From JACVRW01 sp963811055 (GTDB lineage Bacteria > Actinomycetota > Thermoleophilia > Solirubrobacterales > Thermoleophilaceae), in contig CAWEPQ010000001.1 in assembly GCA_963811055.1 (NCBI GenBank), positions 744,001 to 808,000 of the forward strand: 64,000 nucleotides of DNA, written 5' to 3'. Position numbers and translations under genes: made by a program. The first letter of the stretch is position 1, and each line of letters opens with the position of its first letter. Below, piece after piece: positions 36,022 through 44,368 of the stretch. The notes under the pieces are model-generated. The model saw only the letters and a list, made by a program, of their open reading frames with translations, was not told where the DNA came from and ran no database searches.

Positions 36022-37146
36022 GTGACTGGCGAGGGCGGTGCCTACCGCCTGCTGCTGGCGCTGGGTGCGCTCGATGCTGCCGGCTACAGCCTGATCGTCC
36101 CGGTCATTCCCGAGATAGCCGACGCCAGCGGAGCGGGCCCGGCCACGCTGGGCCTTCTCGTGGCAGCCTTTCCGGCCGGCATGATGGCCGGATTCTGGCT
36201 GGCGGGGCGCGCCGTCGAGCGGCGGGGTGTCCGGCCGGTGCTCGTTGGTGCGCTGGCGCTGATCGCGCTCGGTGCGCTCGGCTTCGTCCTCACCGACTCG
36301 CTCACCGTCTACTTCGTGTCCCGGGTCGTGATGGGGGTCGGGTCGGCGGGGCTGTGGATCGGAGTGACCCTCGACACGCTGGAGCGCTGGCCGGGCCAGG
36401 AGTACATCTGTATGAGCCGCATCTTCGCCGCCTACTCGATCGGCGGCCTGGTCGGGCCGGCGCTCGGCGCGGTCGGAGGCACCGCGGGGCCGTTCACCCT
36501 GTATCTCGTGCTTGTCGCGGCGGCCATCCCGCTCGTGCTCAGGATGCAGCAGCCGGCGGAGCGACGGCCGTTTGCCTCGGACCGATCGGCCCTGCGCTCC
36601 AAAGGCTTCTGGGTTGCGGCGTCCGCTGTCCTGTTCACCTACCTGGTGCTCGGCATCATGGAGGGCACGCTGCCGCTCCACCTTGCGGAGCGCCTCACCC
36701 AGGCTGAAATCGGAGCGCTCTACGTCGGGCTTGCGCTCGTCGTTGCCGCGAGTGCGGCGGCCGCCGGCTCCCAGCGCCCCCGGTCGATGGTGTTCGGCTC
36801 GGTCTTTCTGGCGGTTGCGGGCATCTCCGTGGCGGGCGCGGTGACGCAGGTGCCGCTGTGGGTGCTCGCTCTGGCTCTGGCCGCGCTCGGGGTCGGCATC
36901 GGCAGCACAGGTTCATTGGGGATCCTGGTGGAGGCCGTCAACGTGAAGCGAATCGTGACCGCGATGGTTGTGTGGTCGCAGGTCGGCATCGCCGGCTACC
37001 TCGTCGGCCCGCTGGCGGGTGGGCTGGTGGCGGAGGAACTCGGCTACTCGGCCGTTGCGCTGGTCGTCGCAGTCGCCGGTCTCGCCGTCCTGGGCACGCT
37101 GGCTGCCGCTCGCGGTATCGAATCGCAGCCCACCACGTCGGGCTAG
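36022..37146 (+). CDS. MFS transporter in the arsenic operon
   Basis: 374 residues, about 12 membrane helices, MFS type. It has the loop 2-3 element AGRAVERRGVRPVLVG and a helix-5 region MGVGSAGLWIGVTLDTLERW. It lies 15 nt after arsM and probably shares its promoter, so export of a methylated or trivalent arsenical is a reasonable guess. It is not ArsB, ArsP or Acr3. ArsJ is also MFS, but needs a partner GAPDH gene, which is absent. GTG start. Confidence 0.65.
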   Translation: MTGEGGAYRLLLALGALDAAGYSLIVPVIPEIADASGAGPATLGLLVAAFPAGMMAGFWLAGRAVERRGVRPVLVGALALIALGALGFVLTDSLTVYFVSRVVMGVGSAGLWIGVTLDTLERWPGQEYICMSRIFAAYSIGGLVGPALGAVGGTAGPFTLYLVLVAAAIPLVLRMQQPAERRPFASDRSALRSKGFWVAASAVLFTYLVLGIMEGTLPLHLAERLTQAEIGALYVGLALVVAASAAAAGSQRPRSMVFGSVFLAVAGISVAGAVTQVPLWVLALALAALGVGIGSTGSLGILVEAVNVKRIVTAMVVWSQVGIAGYLVGPLAGGLVAEELGYSAVALVVAVAGLAVLGTLAAARGIESQPTTSG

Positions 37147-37148
37147 GT

Positions 37149-38225
37149 TCAGTCTGGTGGCACCACCGCGAAGAGCCGCACACGCTCGTCGATCCCCTTG
37201 ACCTTGCGCCGGCGCCGGCGCCGCTCCCAGGTCACGTCGCTCGCGCGCTGCTCGATCTCCTCGGTGGCGAGGATCTGGCCCGGCTTGGCCAGCCCGGCCA
37301 CGCGGCTGGCGAGGTTGACGGTGGTGCCGAACCAGTCGCCGCCGCGAGTCGTGGCCGGGCCGAACGCGATCCCGGCGCGCACGCCGGGAAAGTCCGGCCC
37401 TTCCGCGGCGATCCGCTGCGTGAGGCGTTCGACCACCGTCACGAGCGCATCCGCCTGCTCCGAGACGAACATCGCCGCGTCGCCGATCATCTTGACCAGC
37501 GTGACCGGGCGGCGGACCGTGTCGGCGGCCAGCTCGGCCAGACGGCCCGCGATGCGCCCGACGTCCTCGGGAGGCAGCTGTCCGCCGAGCCGGGTGTAGC
37601 CCACGAGGTCGACGAAGGCCACGGCGACCTCGCGGCTCTCGGTGAGGCGGCCCGTGTCCCGCTCGGTGTCCGACAGGAGCTTCTGGCTGATGCCGGTGCG
37701 CAGGTGGGCGCGCAGCTGTAGCCGGAGCACCTCGGTCACCGCCGGCAGGAGGCGCTCGCCGGCATCGATGTAGCGCAGCGCGGCCTCGTCCTGTGAAAGG
37801 CCGCGCTCGAGCAGCGCGTTGCCGACGAGTCGCCGTGTGGCGTCGGCCGTCTGCGCCATTCCACGGCTGAGGACGCGCAGGACCTCGAGGAGCTCGCGTC
37901 GGGGCAGGCCCGCGTCGAGAAAGCCGCTGATCAGCTTCGCGAGCTCGACGTCGTCCCGCGAGAACGCGCGCTCCCCTCGCCCCGGATTGGGGCGCCCGAG
38001 CGCCTGCATCAGCTCACGGACGAACGCCGTCCCCAGGCCGGAGGCCCGAGCCACGTCGCTGAGGGTGAACTCGGCCGCTCCGCCGCCCAGCGCGGACTGC
38101 ACCGCCAACCCGGGGAGCCGCCCCTCGGCAGCGGCCTGCTCGATCTCCTGCGGCGGGTGGCCGGCGCTGGCCGCCCGCGCCGCCAGATCAGCGGCGTCAC
38201 GTCTCGAGCGGCGGTCGACCGTCAC
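37149..38225 (-). CDS. Class III adenylate cyclase with N-terminal regulatory domain
   Basis: 358 residues. The N-terminal half is a helical regulatory domain (FTLSDVARASGLGTAFVREL, then a second winged-like segment) similar in layout to mycobacterial Rv1264/Rv2212-type cyclases. The catalytic domain shows VAVAFVDLVGYTRLGGQ (first metal Asp), KMIGDAAMFVS (second metal Asp) and WFGTTVNLASRVAGLA (transition-state residues Asn and Arg). It makes cAMP. GTG at 38225 overlaps the upstream stop by four bases. Convergent with the MFS gene (2 nt between stops). Confidence 0.8.
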   Translation of the reverse strand: MTVDRRSRRDAADLAARAASAGHPPQEIEQAAAEGRLPGLAVQSALGGGAAEFTLSDVARASGLGTAFVRELMQALGRPNPGRGERAFSRDDVELAKLISGFLDAGLPRRELLEVLRVLSRGMAQTADATRRLVGNALLERGLSQDEAALRYIDAGERLLPAVTEVLRLQLRAHLRTGISQKLLSDTERDTGRLTESREVAVAFVDLVGYTRLGGQLPPEDVGRIAGRLAELAADTVRRPVTLVKMIGDAAMFVSEQADALVTVVERLTQRIAAEGPDFPGVRAGIAFGPATTRGGDWFGTTVNLASRVAGLAKPGQILATEEIEQRASDVTWERRRRRRKVKGIDERVRLFAVVPPD

Positions 38226-39235
38226 GGGCGGATCGGCGCCGCGTCCTGGATCTTCAGCGGGGTGATCGCCACCCCGTCGCTCCACCTCCCGTTGGAACGG
38301 TGGCGGCGCGTGTTGCCGAGTCCGTAGCTGCACCAGGTGCCGTCGTAGGCACAGCTGCGAAGGGCGTCCCATGACTTCCAGCAGAAGTTCCAGTCGTAGG
38401 CATCGGCGCCGTCCTTGCCCGCCGCGCAGACCCCGTGCGGGGCCCGGAGCGGAGGCGTCCCGTGCGCGTCCACGCTGGTCAGGACGAGGTCCTTGTTGCG
38501 CTTCGGGATGTGCCCGAGCTTCGGGAAGATCGAGTTGCAGCTGCCGCCGCCCGTGTTGGGCTCGGAGATGACGCCCTCGGCGCTCGAGTGGCAGGTGAGC
38601 TTCACGGACGCCGGGATGCCGCGGAGGGAGTCGTCCACGGCGGGCTCGTCGACCCCGGTCAGGGCGCCGTCGTGCGGGTCCTCGAGCCAGATCGCCCGCG
38701 GCTTGGGCAGGTGCAGCTTGCGATACCGGTTCGTCAGGTTCGCGGTGATGATGCCGCCGAACGAGAACCCGAAGTAGCTCGTTCGCCGGAGGTCAGGCTG
38801 CACGCGCTTCCTCGGCTTCGCCCGCAGGTACGCCAGCCCGCCACGGATCGCGCGCAGCGACGACTTCATGCACGGCTCGATGTTGATCGGCCCGGGGCAC
38901 GGGGTCGCGATGTTGGTCTGCCAGCGCGGGTAGATGACGATGCTCCCGTGGCGCACGGTGTGTCGGATGAACTCGTACAGCTGGTTGTAGCCCGCGTACT
39001 CGCCGTAGCCGTGCATCACGACGGCGAGCGGCGCGGTGCGCGGCCGCGGCCTGGCCGGCTCGAACACGAACCAGGCGTCGTTGCCCGTGCCGCCCGCGCT
39101 CACACGCCAGCCGTGATGGGTGTAGTCGCTGCCGCCCGGCCCCGACTTGGGCTGCGGCGGCTGGGTGATCGCGGCGGACGCCGAGGCAGGCGCGAGCGCC
39201 GCGGCCAGTGCGAGTGTCAGGGCCCAGGCGCGAAC
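38222..39235 (-). CDS. Secreted alpha/beta hydrolase-like protein
   Basis: About 337 residues. Signal peptide RAWALTLALAAALAPASASA. The mature part has LAVVMHGYGEYAGYNQLYEF (oxyanion region) and YFGFSFGGI, which has the G-x-S-x-G nucleophile elbow. The C-terminus is rich in Cys (GVCAAGKDGADAYDWNFCW, RSCAYDGTWCSYG), suggesting disulfides. No ATG, GTG or TTG lies close upstream of the signal peptide. GTT at 39235 has GAGAGG eight bases before it, and CTG at 39220 overlaps the upstream stop; the start is therefore non-standard or the sequence has an error. Confidence 0.65.
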   Translation of the reverse strand, partial: VRAWALTLALAAALAPASASAAITQPPQPKSGPGGSDYTHHGWRVSAGGTGNDAWFVFEPARPRPRTAPLAVVMHGYGEYAGYNQLYEFIRHTVRHGSIVIYPRWQTNIATPCPGPINIEPCMKSSLRAIRGGLAYLRAKPRKRVQPDLRRTSYFGFSFGGIITANLTNRYRKLHLPKPRAIWLEDPHDGALTGVDEPAVDDSLRGIPASVKLTCHSSAEGVISEPNTGGGSCNSIFPKLGHIPKRNKDLVLTSVDAHGTPPLRAPHGVCAAGKDGADAYDWNFCWKSWDALRSCAYDGTWCSYGLGNTRRHRSNGRWSDGVAITPLKIQDAAPIRP

Positions 39236-40869
39236 TGTGGATACCTCTCGGGCGGACAGGTGGGAGCTCCCTCGGCTCGCTGCTCGCGCATCGACAGGTA
39301 GCCGCCGGCGATCTGCTCTCGGGACAGGCCGTCGAGCGCCAGGACGCTGTCTCCCACCGCGAGCAGCTGCGCGCGCATCCGCCCGTAGTCGATCGCGCTC
39401 TCCCTGAAGGACGGCGCGTACAGCGACCACGGCCCGGAGATCATCGCGAGCGTCGGAATCAGCTTGGGGTGGAAGAAGTTCCCGAGCCCGCCCATCGAGC
39501 ACACCGGTGGCACCTGCCCGGGTGTGGGCAGGCCGAGGCCCTTGAGCACCGCGGTCATGTCGAGCTTCCGCCGCTTGGCGGCGGCTGCCGCCGCCTCCTG
39601 GAGGGCGGCGCTGTCGCCGGCGCCGAACAGGAACGGCTCACCCTTGCCGGTGAACCTCAGCCGGTTGCCGGCGGCGTTGGGCAGGATCTCGCGGGTGCCG
39701 AGATGCTCGATGGCGAAGGCGAACGCGATGCTGCCCTTGTCGTACTGGGCATCCAGCGGTGCCGAGTAGCGACCCATCCCGTCGCTCACGATCGCATCGT
39801 GTGCGCTGGCGAACGCGATCTGCAATGTCCGCGGACGGCAGCGCTTCGGCAGGCCGGCGTAGTAGCGGGCAACGGCGATCATGCCGGCCACCCCGTTCTC
39901 CTGGACCCACGACTGACCGTCGGTGTTGGCACCGAGGATGATCCGCTGGCTGCTCTGGCCGGGGAGCGTCGCGATCACGTTCGAGGTCCTCGCCCGCTCC
40001 ACCTTGGCGCGGACGACCACCCGGGCCGAAGCGCCCGCCGCGGCGAGCGACCTCAGCCGCTTGGCCTCCGCACCTCCCACGAAGAGCGCCGGCACTCTGA
40101 AGATCGTGCCGGTGTGGGGATCGCCGTACCCGTGCACCTGCTTGCGGGGCACGTTGAACGTGTAGACCACCCCGGCGGCACCCGCCTTGCTCGCGGCGAG
40201 CAGCTCCTGGTGCAGCTCGTTGAGGAACGGCCGCTCGTAGGCCCCGCTCGCGCTCGCGAGGTCGGGGCTCACGTAGACGCCGATGATCCCGAAGGCCGCA
40301 TAGGGCAGCGCGGTGCCCGGGAAGTCGCGGACCACCACCTTGCCCGCGGAGTTGGCGGTGGTGATGTCTTGGTCCGGGCCGAGGTAGACGAGCCGGCCCT
40401 TCCGGCCTCCGCGCTTCCCGGTCGGCTTGGACCACCGGACCGCGCCGGCCACCGGCACGCGCGTGGTCTTTCCGTCGCGCGCCGTCACGCTGAGGCCGCC
40501 CGCACGCCCGATGTCGAGTCCGGGGCGGGCCCTGGCCTTCGTCCGTGGCAGCCAGCGCCAGACCTTGAAGGGATCCGAGCGGACCTTGAAGCCCTTGATG
40601 GCGCCCACCTGGTCCGCGATCCAGTCGATCGTCCGGTTGTGGGCCCGGCTCGCGAGGTAGCGCTCGCCGAAGCGGTTCTCCTGCCTCACCAGCCTTCGCA
40701 ACTGGGCGACGGTCGCGAACGAGCCGGCGTTCACGATGCTCGGGCACGACTCACCGGCCGCGACCGCGCGCCCGGACTGGGCGTCAGCGGTACCGCCGGC
40801 GGCAAGCCCCCCGGTCGCAACGGCCAGGCCGGCCACCAGTGCGAGCAGCGTGGGGATCCGCTTCGACAT
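39217..40869 (-). CDS. Secreted M28/PA-domain peptidase-like protein, metal site degenerate
   Basis: 550 residues. Signal peptide IPTLLALVAGLAVATGGLAA. A PA-like insert (region VVVRDFPGTALPYAAFGIIG to VPALFVGG) is followed by an M28-like core. Where active M28 enzymes have GAHxDS and NDNGSG, this protein reads LGANTDGQSWVQENGVAG, and the GEE motif is replaced by FASAHDAIVSDGMG. Several zinc ligands thus appear lost, so it may be a non-catalytic binding protein. Stop at 39217 overlaps the next gene. Confidence 0.65.
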   Translation of the reverse strand: MSKRIPTLLALVAGLAVATGGLAAGGTADAQSGRAVAAGESCPSIVNAGSFATVAQLRRLVRQENRFGERYLASRAHNRTIDWIADQVGAIKGFKVRSDPFKVWRWLPRTKARARPGLDIGRAGGLSVTARDGKTTRVPVAGAVRWSKPTGKRGGRKGRLVYLGPDQDITTANSAGKVVVRDFPGTALPYAAFGIIGVYVSPDLASASGAYERPFLNELHQELLAASKAGAAGVVYTFNVPRKQVHGYGDPHTGTIFRVPALFVGGAEAKRLRSLAAAGASARVVVRAKVERARTSNVIATLPGQSSQRIILGANTDGQSWVQENGVAGMIAVARYYAGLPKRCRPRTLQIAFASAHDAIVSDGMGRYSAPLDAQYDKGSIAFAFAIEHLGTREILPNAAGNRLRFTGKGEPFLFGAGDSAALQEAAAAAAKRRKLDMTAVLKGLGLPTPGQVPPVCSMGGLGNFFHPKLIPTLAMISGPWSLYAPSFRESAIDYGRMRAQLLAVGDSVLALDGLSREQIAGGYLSMREQRAEGAPTCPPERYPQFAPGP

Positions 40870-40901
40870 ACCGGCGGACTGTAACTCCCGACGCCTGCGG
40901 G

Positions 40902-40907
40902 GATAAT
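40902..40907 (+). promoter_or_regulatory. -10 box for the DUF1801 gene
   Basis: GATAAT lies six nucleotides before the ATG at 40914, so the transcript should be leaderless. A weak CTGTAA sits at about the -35 distance. Confidence 0.55.
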
Positions 40908-40913
40908 CAAGCC

Positions 40914-41282
40914 ATGACCGCGGACTCTCCCTCTCAGCTGATCGACGCGCGAATCCACGACCTGGACGATTGGCGCGGCGAGACGCTGGCTCATATCCGG
41001 GCTCTCATCAAACAGGCCGACCCCGACGTGGTCGAGGAGTGGAAGTGGCGAGGGGTCCCGGTGTGGGAGCACGACGGCATCATCTGCACCGGTGAGACCT
41101 ACAAGAAGGTCGTGAAGATGACCTTCGCCAAGGGCGCCTCCCTGGAGGACCCGTCAGGCCTCTTCAACTCGAGTCTCGAAGGCAACACCAGGCGCGCCAT
41201 CGATGTCCACGAGGGCGAGGAGATCGACGAAGAGGCGCTGAAGGCGCTCATTCGCGCCGCCGTGGCACTCAACACGGCCTGA
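40914..41282 (+). CDS. DUF1801 (YdhG-like) protein
   Basis: 122-residue soluble protein. ADPDVVEEWKWRGVPVWEHDG and ICTGETYKKVVKMTFAKGAS match the DUF1801 core, followed by the C-terminal EEIDEEALKALIRAAVAL helix. This is a small fold related to iron-chaperone-like proteins; no function is established. ATG at 40914 is preferred to farther upstream starts because the GATAAT box lies six bases before it. Convergent with the SDR gene, with stops 3 nt apart. Confidence 0.75.
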   Translation: MTADSPSQLIDARIHDLDDWRGETLAHIRALIKQADPDVVEEWKWRGVPVWEHDGIICTGETYKKVVKMTFAKGASLEDPSGLFNSSLEGNTRRAIDVHEGEEIDEEALKALIRAAVALNTA

Positions 41283-41285
41283 GGC

Positions 41286-42047
41286 CTAGGTGGCCACCAT
41301 TCCGCCGTCCACCGGGAGCACCGCGCCGGTCACGTAGCCGGACGCGTCGCTGGCCAGGAAGAGGAGCGCCGCGGCCAGTTCCTGCGGGTCGCCCTTTCTG
41401 CCGCTCAGCACGCGGAGCATCATGGCGTCGAGATAGCCGTCGGGATACTGGTCGGTCATCTCGGACGGGAAGAAGCCGGGGGCCAGCGCGTTGACCCGAA
41501 TGCCCTTGCGGGAGGTCCACTGCGAGGCGAGGTCACGGGTGAGGCCTTCGATGGCTGCCTTGCTCGCGGCGTATGCCGCCTGGGGCAGTCCGGCGGTGGT
41601 CGAGCCGAGCACGGAGCCGATGTTCACGATGGCTGACCCGGGATTCATCACGCGGCCGCAGGCCTGGGCCATCCAGTAGGAGCCCATCAGGTTGATGTCG
41701 ATCACCTCGCGGAACTTGTCCGGCTGCTCGCGGGTCGCGGGCACGGCGGTGCCGATCCCCGCGTTGTTGACCAGCACGTCGACGCTGCCGAGCCGGTCGA
41801 CCGTCTCGGCCACGGCGCGGTCGCAGTCCTCGACCTTCGAGACGTCGGCCGAGATGGCGATGCAGCGGCGGCCCAGCGCTTCCACCTTCGCGCGCGTCTC
41901 CTCGAGCCGGTCGGCCCTCCGCGCGCACACCGACACGTCGGCGCCGGCCTCCGCCAGGGCGATGGCGAACGCCACGCCGAGACCCGACGAGGCTCCCGTC
42001 ACCAGGGCCACCTTGCCGTCCAGCTTGTATAGGTCGAGAACGCTCAT
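41286..42047 (-). CDS. Short-chain dehydrogenase/reductase
   Basis: 253 residues, classical SDR. NAD(P)-binding motif TGASSGLG near residue 18, NNAG at about 93, catalytic Ser in NIGSVLG, and YAASK with Tyr and Lys. The C-terminus GYVTGAVLPVDGGMVAT is typical of 3-oxoacyl reductases and gluconate 5-dehydrogenase-like members. Substrate not predictable. The start overlaps the upstream FprA stop by four bases (ATGA), so it shares the ferredoxin operon, although a functional link is not obvious. Confidence 0.85.
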   Translation of the reverse strand: MSVLDLYKLDGKVALVTGASSGLGVAFAIALAEAGADVSVCARRADRLEETRAKVEALGRRCIAISADVSKVEDCDRAVAETVDRLGSVDVLVNNAGIGTAVPATREQPDKFREVIDINLMGSYWMAQACGRVMNPGSAIVNIGSVLGSTTAGLPQAAYAASKAAIEGLTRDLASQWTSRKGIRVNALAPGFFPSEMTDQYPDGYLDAMMLRVLSGRKGDPQELAAALLFLASDASGYVTGAVLPVDGGMVAT

Positions 42048-43423
42048 GTGCGGGCCGCGGCCAGCAGCTCGTCGCGTGATGCCAGCTTCACCCGGGGGCG
42101 CTCCGCGGCCAGGCCGCCCTCGAGCTCCTGGGCGGCGATGGCGCGCCAGCCCTCGACCGTGACCAGGTCCGGCTTGCGCTCGGCCAGCAGGGCGTCGATC
42201 TGCTCGCGCCGGGCGTTGGGCGGCTCCGGCAGCGTCCCGGCGCGCAGGTCCTCGACCAGGCAGCGGGTGGTCTCCTCGGCGTCGCGCTTGTTCGTGCCCA
42301 GGATCCCGGTGGGACCGCGCTTGATCCAGCCCACCGCGTACACCCCTGGGATCGACTCACCCTCAGGTGTGAGCACGCGGCCGCGCTCGTTGGGGAGCAC
42401 GAAGCTGCGCTCGTCGAAGGGCACGTCCGGCAGCGGTACGGCTCGGTAGCCGACCGAGCGCAGCGCGAGCCCGCACTCGAACGTCTCCACCTGGTCGTCC
42501 ACTGCCTGCGCCCGCAGGGCACCGTCGTCGCTCCGTACGAGCTGGTTGCGGCAGACGTCGACCGCCTCGACGGCGCCGTTTCCGCGGATCTCCACCGGGG
42601 AGCGCAGGAAGCGCAGCTCGATCCGCCGGCGGGCGCCGGGCTGCGGGGGCCTCGCCGCGAACTCCCGAAGCAGCTCCACGTTCTTGTATGCCGTGAAGGT
42701 GCCTTCCTCGTCCAGCCACTGGAGCGACACCGGGTCGAGCTCCACCTCGTCCGGGTCCACCCGCACGTCCACGCCGTCCAGGCGCCCCAGCTCGCGCAGC
42801 TCGGCGCTGGTGAAGGCCGCCTGCGCGGGGCCGCGCCGGCCGAGCACGATCACCTCCCGGATGTTGCTCCCGCGCAGCGCCTCGAGCGCGTGGTCGGCCA
42901 CGTCCGTGCGCTCGAGCTCGTCGATGCTCAGCGTGAGCATGCGGACCACGTCCGCGGCCACGTTCCCGTTGCCGATCACCACGGCCCGCTCACCCGAGAG
43001 GTCGAACTCGAGCTCCCGGTAGTCCGGATGGCCGTTGTACCAGGCCACGAAGTCCGTGGCCGCCCAGCTGCCCGGCAGGTCCTCCCCGGGGATCCCGAGC
43101 GACTTGTCGGTCTGCGCGCCGGTGGCGTAGATCACGGCTGTGTAGTGATCCATGAGCTCGGCGTGCGAGATGTCGCGGCCGACCTCCACGTTGCCGAGGA
43201 AGCGGCAGCCGCGCTGGAGCGTCTCGCTGTCGAACGTCTTCTCCAGCCGCTTGATCTCCTGGTGGTCGGGCGCCACCCCGCCGCGCAGCAGGCCCCACGG
43301 TGTGGGCAGCCGCTCGAACAGGTCGATCTCGGCATCGCCGTCGGCACGCAGCAGGCCGGCCGCGGCGAATGCTCCGGCAGGCCCTGCGCCGACTATCGCC
43401 ACCCGCGGTCGCGTGGGCGCCAT
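42044..43423 (-). CDS. fprA: Ferredoxin-NADP reductase, adrenodoxin-reductase type
   Basis: 459 residues. FAD-binding motif VAIVGAGPAGAFAAAGLL at the N-terminus, then LFERLPTPWGLLRGGVAPDH, the family signature, and NADP-binding AVVIGNGNVAADVVRML. The C-terminal part has GWIKRGPTGILGTNKRDAEE. It passes electrons between NADPH and ferredoxin. ATG at 43423 overlaps the ferredoxin stop by one base, so reductase and likely partner are made together, a common actinobacterial arrangement. Confidence 0.9.
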   Translation of the reverse strand: MAPTRPRVAIVGAGPAGAFAAAGLLRADGDAEIDLFERLPTPWGLLRGGVAPDHQEIKRLEKTFDSETLQRGCRFLGNVEVGRDISHAELMDHYTAVIYATGAQTDKSLGIPGEDLPGSWAATDFVAWYNGHPDYRELEFDLSGERAVVIGNGNVAADVVRMLTLSIDELERTDVADHALEALRGSNIREVIVLGRRGPAQAAFTSAELRELGRLDGVDVRVDPDEVELDPVSLQWLDEEGTFTAYKNVELLREFAARPPQPGARRRIELRFLRSPVEIRGNGAVEAVDVCRNQLVRSDDGALRAQAVDDQVETFECGLALRSVGYRAVPLPDVPFDERSFVLPNERGRVLTPEGESIPGVYAVGWIKRGPTGILGTNKRDAEETTRCLVEDLRAGTLPEPPNARREQIDALLAERKPDLVTVEGWRAIAAQELEGGLAAERPRVKLASRDELLAAART

Positions 43424-43704
43424 CAGGCGGCGGTGCGGTCGATCGTGCTGCGCCCGGCGAAGAACTGCGCGTTGAGCTCCAGCGCGTAGTCGTATTTCTC
43501 GGGGATGTCGAAGTCGGGAAAGATCACGTCGACGGGGCAGGCCTCCACGCAGGCGTCGCAGTCGATGCAGAGCTCGGGATCGATGTAGAGCTGCTCGGCC
43601 GTCTCGAAGTCGGGGTCCCCCGGCTTCGGATGGATGCAGTCGACCGGACAGACCTCGATGCACGAGTCGTCCTTGATGCAGCTGCCGGCAATTACGTAGG
43701 TCAC
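43423..43704 (-). CDS. 7Fe/8Fe-type ferredoxin
   Basis: 93 residues from GTG 43704. Two cluster motifs: CIKDDSCIEVCPVDCIHP and CIDCDACVEACPVDVIFP. The first has spacing C-x5-C-x3-CP, as in mycobacterial FdxA/FdxC 7Fe ferredoxins with a 3Fe-4S site; the second is a standard C-x2-C-x2-C-x3-CP 4Fe-4S site. It probably supplies electrons for the reductase next door. The conserved TYVIAGSC start favours GTG 43704 over the upstream ATG. Confidence 0.85.
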   Translation of the reverse strand: MTYVIAGSCIKDDSCIEVCPVDCIHPKPGDPDFETAEQLYIDPELCIDCDACVEACPVDVIFPDFDIPEKYDYALELNAQFFAGRSTIDRTAA

Positions 43705-43711
43705 CGGCTGC

Positions 43712-43717
43712 AGCCTA
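43712..43717 (-). promoter_or_regulatory. Probable -10 box of the ferredoxin operon
   Basis: TAGGCT on the minus strand lies seven nucleotides before the ferredoxin GTG, so the transcript would be leaderless. No good -35 is evident. Confidence 0.45.
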
Positions 43718-43730
43718 CAAACGCACGCGC

Positions 43731-43759
43731 TTGACGGCCTCGCATCATTTCGATATAAC
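43731..43759 (+). promoter_or_regulatory. Promoter of the TetR gene
   Basis: TTGACG at 43731-43736, a 17-nt spacer, then TATAAC at 43754-43759. Transcription should start at 43766-43769, at or just before the ATG. Self-repression by the TetR product through this site is plausible; no clear palindrome was confirmed. Confidence 0.7.
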
Positions 43760-43768
43760 AACGTACTA

Positions 43769-44356
43769 ATGAATACGCGGGCCTACCGAATGGATGCGCG
43801 CGCCGCCGGCATGGCGGCCACCCGTGAGCGCATCCTCGACGCGGCCGGCCGCCAGTTCATGGAGCACTGGTACGACGAGGTGACGCTCCGCGGCGTGGCG
43901 GCCGAGGCGGGTGTCTCGCTCGGCACCGTGGTGAACCATTTCGAGACCAAGGAGGGGCTTTTCGCAGGGTTCGCCGACCGCGTTCGCGCCGAGGCCACGT
44001 CGCTCCTCGACGAGATCCCGGTGGACGACTACGGGCGGGCGGTCGAGGTGCTGGTGGACCGCTACGAGCGCACCGGCGACGCCAACGTGCGCGCCCTGGC
44101 CCTCGAGGGGCGCGTGGACGCGATCCGCCCGCTGATGGAGGACGGCCGCCGGCACATGGCGGAATGGACGGAGCGCACCTTCGCGTCGGCGCTGGCCGGG
44201 TATCGCGGCCCCGCGCGAAAGCGCCGCGTGGCGCTGCTCGCCCTCGCCTGCGACGTCCTCACCTGGAAGCAGCTTCGCCGCGACCGCGGCCTCAGCAGGA
44301 CCGAGACGGCCACCGCAATGCGGGAGCTCGTCGCGGCGATCATCGACGACGAGTAG
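43769..44356 (+). CDS. TetR-family transcriptional regulator
   Basis: 195 residues. The N-terminal DNA-binding domain has TRERILDAAGRQFMEHWYDE and VTLRGVAAEAGVSLGTVVNH, the TetR helix-turn-helix, followed by a helical ligand-binding domain. It lies 12 nt before a GT1 glycosyltransferase on the same strand and probably controls it together with itself. The ligand is not indicated. Confidence 0.85.
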   Translation: MNTRAYRMDARAAGMAATRERILDAAGRQFMEHWYDEVTLRGVAAEAGVSLGTVVNHFETKEGLFAGFADRVRAEATSLLDEIPVDDYGRAVEVLVDRYERTGDANVRALALEGRVDAIRPLMEDGRRHMAEWTERTFASALAGYRGPARKRRVALLALACDVLTWKQLRRDRGLSRTETATAMRELVAAIIDDE

Positions 44357-44368
44357 AAAGGACCGGCC

